In this document: positions 37,128 through 50,740 of the stretch, piece by piece
How positions within the stretch are numbered: the stretch's first letter is position 1
How the letters are laid out: each line of letters opens with the position of its first letter
NCBI GenBank assembly: GCA_028622995.1
Contig: JAJQJQ010000013.1
Span: 3,658,001 to 3,722,000, forward strand
Source of the DNA: Panagrolaimus kolymaensis
Taxonomy: Eukaryota; Nematoda; Chromadorea; Rhabditida; Panagrolaimidae
DNA length: 64,000 nt
Direction of reading: 5' to 3'
The notes under the pieces: model-generated
What the model was told of the DNA's origin: nothing
Database searches by the model: none
The model's input: only the letters and a program-made list of their open reading frames with translations
Made by a program: the position numbers and the translations under genes

Positions 37128-40100
37128 CAAAATGTTTTTTAACTTTTACGGATTCAGCATCCATTTCTTAACAAAATGGTTTGATTTTTTAAAGAACAAA
37201 TCACCTTCTTCACACACGAAAATAGCTAAAATTAAAATTAAATAAAAGGTTTCGATACTACCATAAATTTAAGGTATCAAAATGTTTTTTAACTTTTACG
37301 GATTCAGCATCCATTTCTTAACAAAATGGTTTGATTTTTTAAAGAACAAATCACCTTCTTCACACACGAAAATAGCTAAAATTAAAATTAAATAAAAGGT
37401 TTCGATACTACCATAAATTTAAGGTATCAAAATGTTTTTTAACTTTTACGGATTCAGCATCCATTTCTTAACAAAATGGTTTGATTTTTATATTAACTAA
37501 TAACCAACGCTAATCGTGAAAATAGCTAAAATTAAAATTAATTAAAAGGTTTCGATTCTGCCATAAATTTAAGGTATCAAAATGTTTTTTAACTTTTATG
37601 GATTCAGCATCCATTTCTTAACAAAATGGTTTGATTTTTTAAAGAATAAATCACCTTCTTCACACACGAAAATAGCTAAAATTAAAATTAAATAAAAGGT
37701 TTCGATACTACCATAAATTTAAGGTATCAAAATGTTTTTTAACTTTTACGGATTCAGCATCCATTTCTTAACAAAATGGTTTGATTTTTATATTAACTAA
37801 TAACCAACGCTAATCGTGAAAATAGCTAAAATTAAAATTAATTAAAAGGTTTCGATTCTGCCATAAATTTAAGGTATCAAAATGTTTTTTAACTTTTATG
37901 GATTCAGCATCCATTTCTTAACAAAATGGTTTGATTTTTTAAAGAACAAATCACCTTCTTCACACACGAAAATAGCTAAAATTAAAATTAAATAAAAGGT
38001 TTCGATACTACCATAAATTTAAGGTATCAAAATGTTTTTTAACTTTTACGGATTCAGCATCCATTTCTTAACAAAATGGTTTGATTTTTTAAAGAACAAA
38101 TCACCTTCTTCACACACGAAAATAGCTAAAATTAAAATTAAATAAAAGGTTTCGATACTACCATAAATTTAAGGTATCAAAATGTTTTTTAACTTTTACG
38201 GATTCAGCATCCATTTCTTAACAAAATGGTTTGATTTTTTAAAGAACAAATCACCTTCTTCACACACGAAAATAGCTAAAATTAAAATTAAATAAAAGGT
38301 TTCGATACTACCATAAATTTAAGGTATCAAAATGTTTTTTAACTTTTACGGATTCAGCATCCATTTCTTAACAAAATGGTTTGATTTTTATATTAACTAA
38401 TAACCAACGCTAATCGTGAAAATAGCTAAAATTAAAATTAATTAAAAGGTTTCGATTCTGCCATAAATTTAAGGTATCAAAATGTTTTTTAACTTTTACG
38501 GATTCAGCATCCATTTCTTAACAAAATGGTTTGATTTTTATATTAACTAATAACCAACGCTAATCGTGAAAATAGCTAAAATTAAAATTAATTAAAAGGT
38601 TTCGATTCTGCCATAAATTTAAGGTATCAAAATGTTTTTTAACTTTTATGGATTCAGCATCCATTTCTTAACAAAATGGTTTGATTTTTTAAAGAACAAA
38701 TCACCTTCTTCACACACGAAAATAGCTAAAATTAAAATTAAATAAAAGGTTTCGATACTACCATAAATTTAAGGTATCAAAATGTTTTTTAACTTTTACG
38801 GATTCAGCATCCATTTCTTAACAAAATGGTTTGATTTTTTAAAGAACAAATCACCTTCTTCACACACGAAAATAGCTAAAATTAAAATTAAATAAAAGGT
38901 TTCGATACTACCATAAATTTAAGGTATCAAAATGTTTTTTAACTTTTACGGATTCAGCATCCATTTCTTAACAAAATGGTTTGATTTTTATATTAACTAA
39001 TAACCAACGCTAATCGTGAAAATAGCTAAAATTAAAATTAATTAAAAGGTTTCGATTCTGCCATAAATTTAAGGTATCAAAATGTTTTTTAACTTTTACG
39101 GATTCAGCATCCATTTCTTAACAAAATGGTTTGATTTTTATATTAACTAATAACCAACGCTAATCGTGAAAATAGCTAAAATTAAAATTAATTAAAAGGT
39201 TTCGATTCTGCCATAAATTTAAGGTATCAAAATGTTTTTTAACTTTTATGGATTCAGCATCCATTTCTTAACAAAATGGTTTGATTTTTTAAAGAACAAA
39301 TCACCTTCTTCACACACGAAAATAGCTAAAATTAAAATTAAATAAAAGGTTTCGATACTACCATAAATTTAAGGTATCAAAATGTTTTTTAACTTTTACG
39401 GATTCAGCATCCATTTCTTAACAAAATGGTTTGATTTTTTAAAGAACAAATCACCTTCTTCACACACGAAAATAGCTAAAATTAAAATTAAATAAAAGGT
39501 TTCGATACTACCATAAATTTAAGGTATCAAAATGTTTTTTAACTTTTACGGATTCAGCATCCATTTCTTAACAAAATGGTTTGATTTTTTAAAGAACAAA
39601 TCACCTTCTTCACACACGAAAATAGCTAAAATTAAAATTAAATAAAAGGTTTCGATACTACCATAAATTTAAGGTATCAAAATGTTTTTTAACTTTTACG
39701 GATTCAGCATCCATTTCTTAACAAAATGGTTTGATTTTTATATTAACTAATAACCAACGCTAATCGTGAAAATAGCTAAAATTAAAATTAATTAAAAGGT
39801 TTCGATTCTGCCATAAATTTAAGGTATCAAAATGTTTTTTAACTTTTACGGATTCAGCATCCATTTCTTAACAAAATGGTTTGATTTTTATATTAACTAA
39901 TAACCAACGCTAATCGTGAAAATAGCTAAAATTAAAATTAATTAAAAGGTTTCGATTCTGCCATAAATTTAAGGTATCAAAATGTTTTTTAACTTTTATG
40001 GATACAGCATCCATTTCTTAACAAAATGGTTTGATTTTTTAAAGAACAAATCACCTTCTTCACACACGAAAATAGCTAAAATTAAAATTAAATAAAAGGT

Positions 40101-43100
40101 TTCGATACTACCATAAATTTAAGGTATCAAAATGTTTTTTAACTTTTACGGATTCAGCATCCATTTCTTAACAAAATGGTTTGATTTTTTAAAGAACAAA
40201 TCACCTTCTTCACACACGAAAATAGCTAAAATTAAAATTAAATAAAAGGTTTCGATACTACCATAAATTTAAGGTATCAAAATGTTTTTTAACTTTTACG
40301 GATTCAGCATCCATTTCTTAACAAAATGGTTTGATTTTTTAAAGAACAAATCACCTTCTTCACACACGAAAATAGCTAAAATTAAAATTAAATAAAATGT
40401 TTCGATACTACCATAAATTTAAGGTATCAAAATGTTTTTTAACTTTTACGGATTCAGCATCCATTTCTTAACAAAATGGTTTGATTTTTATATTAACTAA
40501 TAACCAACGCCAATCGTGAAAATAGCTAAAATTAAAATTAATTAAAAGGTTTCGATTCTGCCATAAATTTAAGGTATCAAAATGTTTTTTAACTTTTATG
40601 GATACAGCATCCATTTCTTAACAAAATGGTTTGATTTTTTAAAGAACAAATCACCTTCTTCACACACGAAAATAGCTAAAATTAAAATTAAATAAAAGGT
40701 TTCGATACTACCATAAATTTAAGGTATCAAAATGTTTTTTAACTTTTACGGATTCAGCATCCATTTCTTAACAAAATGGTTTGATTTTTTAAAGAACAAA
40801 TCACCTTCTTCACACACGAAAATAGCTAAAATTAAAATTAAATAAAAGGTTTCGATACTACCATAAATTTAAGGTATCAAAATGTTTTTTAACTTTTACG
40901 GATTCAGCATCCATTTCTTAACAAAATGGTTTGATTTTTTAAAGAACAAATCACCTTCTTCACACACGAAAATAGCTAAAATTAAAATTAAATAAAAGGT
41001 TTCGATACTACCATAAATTTAAGGTATCAAAATGTTTTTTAACTTTTACGGATTCAGCATCCATTTCTTAACAAAATGGTTTGATTTTTATATTAACTAA
41101 TAACCAACGCCAATCGTGAAAATAGCTAAAATTAAAATTAATTAAAAGGTTTCGATACTACCATAAATTTAAGGTATCAAAATGTTTTTTAACTTTTACG
41201 GATTCAGCATCCATTTCTTAACAAAATGGTTTGATTTTTTAAAGAACAAATCACCTTCTTCACACACGAAAATAGCTAAAATTAAAATTAAATAAAAGGT
41301 TTCGATACTACCATAAATTTAAGGTATCAAAATGTTTTTTAACTTTTACGGATTCAGCATCCATTTCTTAACAAAATGGTTTGATTTTTTAAAGAACAAA
41401 TCACCTTCTTCACACACGAAAATAGCTAAAATTAAAATTAAATAAAAGGTTTCGATACTACCATAAATTTAAGGTATCAAAATGTTTTTTAACTTTTACG
41501 GATTCAGCATCCATTTCTTAACAAAATGGTTTGATTTTTTAAAGAACAAATCACCTTCTTCACACACGAAAATAGCTAAAATTAAAATTAAATAAAAGGT
41601 TTCGATACTACCATAAATTTAAGGTATCAAAATGTTTTTTAACTTTTACGGATTCAGCATGAATTTCTTAACAAAATGGTTTGATTTTTTAAAGAACAAA
41701 TCACCTTCTTCACACACGAAAATAGCTAAAATTAAAATTAAATAAAAGGTTTCGATACTACCATAAATTTAAGGTATCAAAATGTTTTTTAACTTTTACG
41801 GATTCAGCATCCATTTCTTAACAAAATGGTTTGATTTTTTAAAGAACAAATCACCTTCTTCACACACGAAAATAGCTAAAATTAAAATTAAATAAAAGGT
41901 TTCGATACTACCATAAATTTAAGGTATCAAAATGTTTTTTAACTTTTACGGATTCAGCATCCATTTCTTAACAAAATGGTTTGATTTTTTAAAGAACAAA
42001 TCACCTTCTTCACACACGAAAATAGCTAAAATTAAAATTAAATAAAAGGTTTCGATACTACCATAAATTTAAGGTATCAAAATGTTTTTTAACTTTTACG
42101 GATTCAGCATCCATTTCTTAACAAAATGGTTTGATTTTTTAAAGAACAAATCACCTTCTTCACACACGAAAATAGCTAAAATTAAAATTAATTAAAAGGT
42201 TTCGATACTACCATAAATTTAAGGTATCAAAATGTTTTTTAACTTTTACGGATTCAGCATCCATTTCTTAACAAAATGGTTTGATTTTTTAAAGAACAAA
42301 TCACCTTCTTCACACACGAAAATAGCTAAAATTAAAATTAAATAAAAGGTTTCGATACTACCATAAATTTAAGGTATCAAAATGTTTTTTAACTTTTACG
42401 GATTCAGCATCCATTTCTTAACAAAATGGTTTGATTTTTTAAAGAACAAATCACCTTCTTCACACACGAAAATAGCTAAAATTAAAATTAAATAAAAGGT
42501 TTCGATACTACCATAAATTTAAGGTATCAAAATGTTTTTTAACTTTTACGGATTCAGCATCCATTTCTTAACAAAATGGTTTGATTTTTTAAAGAACAAA
42601 TCACCTTCTTCACACACGAAAATAGCTAAAATTAAAATTAAATAAAAGGTTTCGATACTACCATAAATTTAAGGTATCAAAATGTTTTTTAACTTTTACG
42701 GATTCAGCATCCATTTCTTAACAAAATGGTTTGATTTTTTAAAGAACAAATCACCTTCTTCACACACGAAAATAGCTAAAATTAAAATTAATTAAAAGGT
42801 TTCGATACTACCATAAATTTAAGGTATCAAAATGTTTTTTAACTTTTACGGATTCAGCATCCATTTCTTAACAAAATGGTTTGATTTTTTAAAGAACAAA
42901 TCACCTTCTTCACACACGAAAATAGCTAAAATTAAAATTAAATAAAAGGTTTCGATACTACCATAAATTTAAGGTATCAAAATGTTTTTTAACTTTTACG
43001 GATTCAGCATCCATTTCTTAACAAAATGGTTTGATTTTTTAAAGAACAAATCACCTTCTTCACACACGAAAATAGCTAAAATTAAAATTAAATAAAAGGT

Positions 43101-44240
43101 TTCGATACTACCATAAATTTAAGGTATCAAAATGTTTTTTAACTTTTACGGATTCAGCATCCATTTCTTAACAAAATGGTTTGATTTTTTAAAGAACAAA
43201 TCACCTTCTTCACACACGAAAATAGCTAAAATTAAAATTAATTAAAAGGTTTCGATACTACCATAAATTTAAGGTATCAAAATGTTTTTTAACTTTTACG
43301 GATTCAGCATCCATTTCTTAACAAAATGGTTTGATTTTTTAAAGAACAAATCACCTTCTTCACACACGAAAATAGCTAAAATTAAAATTAAATAAAAGGT
43401 TTCGATACTACCATAAATTTAAGGTATCAAAATGTTTTTTAACTTTTACGGATTCAGCATCCATTTCTTAACAAAATGGTTTGATTTTTTAAAGAACAAA
43501 TCACCTTCTTCACACACGAAAATAGCTAAAATTAAAATTAAATAAAAGGTTTCGATACTACCATAAATTTAAGGTATCAAAATGTTTTTTAACTTTTACG
43601 GATTCAGCATCCATTTCTTAACAAAATGGTTTGATTTTTTAAAGAACAAATCACCTTCTTCACACACGAAAATAGCTAAAATTAAAATTAAATAAAAGGT
43701 TTCGATACTACCATAAATTTAAGGTATCAAAATGTTTTTTAACTTTTACGGATTCAGCATCCATTTCTTAACAAAATGGTTTGATTTTTTAAAGAACAAA
43801 TCACCTTCTTCACACACGAAAATAGCTAAAATTAAAATTAAATAAAAGGTTTCGATACTACCATAAATTTAAGGTATCAAAATGTTTTTTAACTTTTACG
43901 GATTCAGCATCCATTTCTTAACAAAATGGTTTGATTTTTTAAAGAACAAATCACCTTCTTCACACACGAAAATAGCTAAAATTAAAATTAAATAAAAGGT
44001 TTCGATACTACCATAAATTTAAGGTATCAAAATGTTTTTTAACTTTTATGGATTCAGCATCCATTTCTTAACAAAATGGTTTGATTTTTTAAAGAACAAA
44101 TCACCTTCTTCACACACGAAAATAGCTAAAATTAAAATTAAATAAAAGGTTTCGATACTACCATAAATTTAAGGTATCAAAATGTTTTTTAACTTTTACG
44201 GATTCAGCATCCATTTCTTAACAAAATGGTTTGATTTTTA

Positions 44241-47200
44241 TATTAACTAATAACCAACGCCAATCGTGAAAATAGCTAAAATTAAAATTAATTAAAAGGT
44301 TTCGATACTACCATAAATTTAAGGTATCAAAATGTTTTTTAACTTTTACGGATTCAGCATCCATTTCTTAACAAAATGGTTTGATTTTTTAAAGAACAAA
44401 TCACCTTCTTCACACACGAAAATAGCTAAAATTAAAATTAAATAAAAGGTTTCGATACTACCATAAATTTAAGGTATCAAAATGTTTTTTAACTTTTACG
44501 GATTCAGCATCCATTTCTTAACAAAATGGTTTGATTTTTATATTAACTAATAACCAACGCCAATCGTGAAAATAGCTAAAATTAAAATTAATTAAAAGGT
44601 TTCGATTCTGCCATAAATTTAAGGTATCAAAATGTTTTTTAACTTTTATGGATTCAGCATCCATTTCTTAACAAAATGGTTTGATTTTTTAAAGAACAAA
44701 TCACCTTCTTCACACACGAAAATAGCTAAAATTAAAATTAAATAAAAGGTTTCGATACTACCATAAATTTAAGGTATCAAAATGTTTTTTAACTTTTACG
44801 GATTCAGCATCCATTTCTTAACAAAATGGTTTGATTTTTATATTAACTAATAACCAACGCCAATCGTGAAAATAGCTAAAATTAAAATTAATTAAAAGGT
44901 TTCGATACTACCATAAATTTAAGGTATCAAAATGTTTTTTAACTTTTACGGATTCAGCATCCATTTCTTAACAAAATGGTTTGATTTTTTAAAGAACAAA
45001 TCACCTTCTTCACACACGAAAATAGCTAAAATTAAAATTAAATAAAAGGTTTCGATACTACCATAAATTTAAGGTATCAAAATGTTTTTTAACTTTTACG
45101 GATTCAGCATCCATTTCTTAACAAAATGGTTTGATTTTTTAAAGAACAAATCACCTTCTTCACACACGAAAATAGCTAAAATTAAAATTAAATAAAAGGT
45201 TTCGATACTACCATAAATTTAAGGTATCAAAATGTTTTTTAACTTTTACGGATTCAGCATCCATTTCTTAACAAAATGGTTTGATTTTTTAAAGAACAAA
45301 TCACCTTCTTCACACACGAAAATAGCTAAAATTAAAATTAAATAAAAGGTTTCGATACTACCATAAATTTAAGGTATCAAAATGTTTTTTAACTTTTACG
45401 GATTCAGCATCCATTTCTTAACAAAATGGTTTGATTTTTTAAAGAACAAATCACCTTCTTCACACACGAAAATAGCTAAAATTAAAATTAAATAAAAGGT
45501 TTCGATACTACCATAAATTTAAGGTATCAAAATGTTTTTTAACTTTTACGGATTCAGCATCCATTTCTTAACAAAATGGTTTGATTTTTTAAAGAACAAA
45601 TCACCTTCTTCACACACGAAAATAGCTAAAATTAAAATTAAATAAAAGGTTTCGATACTACCATAAATTTAAGGTATCAAAATGTTTTTTAACTTTTACG
45701 GATTCAGCATCCATTTCTTAACAAAATGGTTTGATTTTTTAAAGAACAAATCACCTTCTTCACACACGAAAATAGCTAAAATTAAAATTAAATAAAAGGT
45801 TTCGATACTACCATAAATTTAAGGTATCAAAATGTTTTTTAACTTTTACGGATTCAGCATCCATTTCTTAACAAAATGGTTTGATTTTTATATTAACTAA
45901 TAACCAACGCCAATCGTGAAAATAGCTAAAATTAAAATTAATTAAAAGGTTTCGATACTACCATAAATTTAAGGTATCAAAATGTTTTTTAACTTTTACG
46001 GATTCAGCATCCATTTCTTAACAAAATGGTTTGATTTTTTAAAGAACAAATCACCTTCTTCACACACGAAAATAGCTAAAATTAAAATTAAATAAAAGGT
46101 TTCGATACTACCATAAATTTAAGGTATCAAAATGTTTTTTAACTTTTACGGATTCAGCATCCATTTCTTAACAAAATGGTTTGATTTTTATATTAACTAA
46201 TAACCAACGCCAATCGTGAAAATAGCTAAAATTAAAATTAATTAAAAGGTTTCGATTCTGCCATAAATTTAAGGTATCAAAATGTTTTTTAACTTTTATG
46301 GATTCAGCATCCATTTCTTAACAAAATGGTTTGATTTTTTAAAGAACAAATCACCTTCTTCACACACGAAAATAGCTAAAATTAAAATTAAATAAAAGGT
46401 TTCGATACTACCATAAATTTAAGGTATCAAAATGTTTTTTAACTTTTACGGATTCAGCATCCATTTCTTAACAAAATGGTTTGATTTTTATATTAACTAA
46501 TAACCAACGCCAATCGTGAAAATAGCTAAAATTAAAATTAATTAAAAGGTTTCGATACTACCATAAATTTAAGGTATCAAAATGTTTTTTAACTTTTACG
46601 GATTCAGCATCCATTTCTTAACAAAATGGTTTGATTTTTTAAAGAACAAATCACCTTCTTCACACACGAAAATAGCTAAAATTAAAATTAAATAAAAGGT
46701 TTCGATACTACCATAAATTTAAGGTATCAAAATGTTTTTTAACTTTTACGGATTCAGCATCCATTTCTTAACAAAATGGTTTGATTTTTTAAAGAACAAA
46801 TCACCTTCTTCACACACGAAAATAGCTAAAATTAAAATTAAATAAAAGGTTTCGATACTACCATAAATTTAAGGTATCAAAATGTTTTTTAACTTTTACG
46901 GATTCAGCATCCATTTCTTAACAAAATGGTTTGATTTTTTAAAGAACAAATCACCTTCTTCACACACGAAAATAGCTAAAATTAAAATTAATTAAAAGGT
47001 TTCGATTCTGCCATAAATTTAAGGTATCAAAATGTTTTTTAACTTTTATGGATTCAGCATCCATTTCTTAACAAAATGGTTTGATTTTTTAAAGAACAAA
47101 TCACCTTCTTCACACACGAAAATAGCTAAAATTAAAATTAAATAAAAGGTTTCGATACTACCATAAATTTAAGGTATCAAAATGTTTTTGTAACTTTTAC

Positions 47201-47540
47201 GGATTCAGCATCCATTTCTTAACAAAATGGTTTGATTTTTTAAAGAACAAATCACCTTCTTCACACACGAAAATAGCTAAAATTAAAATTAAATAAAAGG
47301 TTTCGATACTACCATAAATTTAAGGTATCAAAATGTTTTTTAACTTTTACGGATTCAGCATCCATTTCTTAACAAAATGGTTTGATTTTTTAAAGAACAA
47401 ATCACCTTCTTCACACACGAAAATAGCTAAAATTAAAATTAATTAAAAGGTTTCGATTCTGCCATAAATTTAAGGTATCAAAATGTTTTTTAACTTTTAT
47501 GGATTCAGCATCCATTTCTTAACAAAATGGTTTGATTTTT
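44241..47540 (+). repeat. Higher-order repeat, two copies of 11 monomers (1,650 bp)
   Basis: B cassettes at about 44,240, 44,540 and 44,840 are matched at 45,890, 46,190 and 46,490, each 1,650 bp on. The acttttatgg unit at about 44,649 also recurs at about 46,299. Agreement is best across these groups of three and decays towards 47 kb. Confidence 0.7.
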
Positions 47541-47940
47541 TAAAGAACAAATCACCTTCTTCACACACGAAAATAGCTAAAATTAAAATTAAATAAAAGG
47601 TTTCGATACTACCATAAATTTAAGGTATCAAAATGTTTTTTAACTTTTACGGATTCAGCATCCATTTCTTAACAAAATGGTTTGATTTTTTAAAGAACAA
47701 ATCACCTTCTTCACACACGAAAATAGCTAAAATTAAAATTAAATAAAAGGTTTCGATACTACCATAAATTTAAGGTATCAAAATGTTTTTTAACTTTTAC
47801 GGATTCAGCATCCATTTCTTAACAAAATGGTTTGATTTTTTAAAGAACAAATCACCTTCTTCACACACGAAAATAGCTAAAATTAAAATTAAATAAAAGG
47901 TTTCGATACTACCATAAATTTAAGGTATCAAAATGTTTTT

Positions 47941-50740
47941 TAACTTTTATGGATTCAGCATCCATTTCTTAACAAAATGGTTTGATTTTTATATTAACTA
48001 ATAACCAACGCCAATCGTGAAAATAGCTAAAATTAAAATTAATTAAAAGGTTTCGATTCTGCCATAAATTTAAGGTATCAAAATGTTTTTTAACTTTTAT
48101 GGATTCAGCATCCATTTCTTAACAAAATGGTTTGATTTTTTAAAGAACAAATCACCTTCTTCACACACGAAAATAGCTAAAATTAAAATTAAATAAAAGG
48201 TTTCGATACTACCATAAATTTAAGGTATCAAAATGTTTTTAACTTTTACGGATTCAGCATCCATTTCTTAACAAAATGGTTTGATTTTTTAAAGAACAAA
48301 TCACCTTCTTCACACACGAAAATAGCTAAAATTAAAATTAATTAAAAGGTTTCGATTCTGCCATAAATTTAAGGTATCAAAATGTTTTTTAACTTTTACG
48401 GATTCAGCATCCATTTCTTAACAAAATGGTTTGATTTTTTAAAGAACAAATCACCTTCTTCACACACGAAAATAGCTAAAATTAAAATTAAATAAAAGGT
48501 TTCGATACTACCATAAATTTAAGGTATCAAAATGTTTTTTAACTTTTACGGATTCAGCATCCATTTCTTAACAAAATGGTTTGATTTTTTAAAGAACAAA
48601 TCACCTTCTTCACACACGAAAATAGCTAAAATTAAAATTAAATAAAAGGTTTCGATACTACCATAAATTTAAGGTATCAAAATGTTTTTTAACTTTTACG
48701 GATTCAGCATCCATTTCTTAACAAAATGGTTTGATTTTTTAAAGAACAAATCACCTTCTTCACACACGAAAATAGCTAAAATTAAAATTAATTAAAAGGT
48801 TTCGATTCTGCCATAAATTTAAGGTATCAAAATGTTTTTTAACTTTTATGGATTCAGCATCCATTTCTTAACAAAATGGTTTGATTTTTTAAAGAACAAA
48901 TCACCTTCTTCACACACGAAAATAGCTAAAATTAAAATTAAATAAAAGGTTTCGATACTACCATAAATTTAAGGTATCAAAATGTTTTTTAACTTTTACG
49001 GATTCAGCATCCATTTCTTAACAAAATGGTTTGATTTTTTAAAGAACAAATCACCTTCTTCACACACGAAAATAGCTAAAATTAAAATTAAATAAAAGGT
49101 TTCGATACTACCATAAATTTAAGGTATCAAAATGTTTTTTAACTTTTACGGATTCAGCATCCATTTCTTAACAAAATGGTTTGATTTTTTAAAGAACAAA
49201 TCACCTTCTTCACACACGAAAATAGCTAAAATTAAAATTAAATAAAAGGTTTCGATACTACCATAAATTTAAGGTATCAAAATGTTTTTTAACTTTTACG
49301 GATTCAGCATCCATTTCTTAACAAAATGGTTTGATTTTTTAAAGAACAAATCACCTTCTTCACACACGAAAATAGCTAAAATTAAAATTAATTAAAAGGT
49401 TTCGATTCTGCCATAAATTTAAGGTATCAAAATGTTTTTTAACTTTTATGGATTCAGCATCCATTTCTTAACAAAATGGTTTGATTTTTTAAAGAACAAA
49501 TCACCTTCTTCACACACGAAAATAGCTAAAATTAAAATTAAATAAAAGGTTTCGATACTACCATAAATTTAAGGTATCAAAATGTTTTTTAACTTTTACG
49601 GATTCAGCATCCATTTCTTAACAAAATGGTTTGATTTTTTAAAGAACAAATCACCTTCTTCACACACGAAAATAGCTAAAATTAAAATTAAATAAAAGGT
49701 TTCGATACTACCATAAATTTAAGGTATCAAAATGTTTTTTAACTTTTACGGATTCAGCATCCATTTCTTAACAAAATGGTTTGATTTTTTAAAGAACAAA
49801 TCACCTTCTTCACACACGAAAATAGCTAAAATTAAAATTAATTAAAAGGTTTCGATTCTGCCATAAATTTAAGGTATCAAAATGTTTTTTAACTTTTATG
49901 GATTCAGCATCCATTTCTTAACAAAATGGTTTGATTTTTTAAAGAACAAATCACCTTCTTCACACACGAAAATAGCTAAAATTAAAATTAAATAAAAGGT
50001 TTCGATACTACCATAAATTTAAGGTATCAAAATGTTTTTTAACTTTTACGGATTCAGCATCCATTTCTTAACAAAATGGTTTGATTTTTTAAAGAACAAA
50101 TCACCTTCTTCACACACGAAAATAGCTAAAATTAAAATTAAATAAAAGGTTTCGATACTACCATAAATTTAAGGTATCAAAATGTTTTTTAACTTTTACG
50201 GATTCAGCATCCATTTCTTAACAAAATGGTTTGATTTTTTAAAGAACAAATCACCTTCTTCACACACGAAAATAGCTAAAATTAAAATTAAATAAAAGGT
50301 TTCGATACTACCATAAATTTAAGGTATCAAAATGTTTTTTAACTTTTATGGATTCAGCATCCATTTCTTAACAAAATGGTTTGATTTTTATATTAACTAA
50401 TAACCAACGCCAATCGTGAAAATAGCTAAAATTAAAATTAATTAAAAGGTTTCGATTCTGCCATAAATTTAAGGTATCAAAATGTTTTTTAACTTTTATG
50501 GATTCAGCATCCATTTCTTAACAAAATGGTTTGATTTTTTAAAGAACAAATCACCTTCTTCACACACGAAAATAGCTAAAATTAAAATTAAATAAAAGGT
50601 TTCGATACTACCATAAATTTAAGGTATCAAAATGTTTTTAACTTTTACGGATTCAGCATCCATTTCTTAACAAAATGGTTTGATTTTTTAAAGAACAAAT
50701 CACCTTCTTCACACACGAAAATAGCTAAAATTAAAATTAA
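47941..50740 (+). repeat. Higher-order repeat, 16 monomers (2,399 bp), shown by a shared one-base deletion
   Basis: The sequence acttttatgg with a B cassette, then acttttatgg with an A cassette, then a unit with one T missing from the T run occurs at about 47,941-48,240 and again at about 50,341-50,640. The shared rare deletion makes independent origin unlikely. The units after the deletion start to differ, so one breakpoint is close by. Confidence 0.7.
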
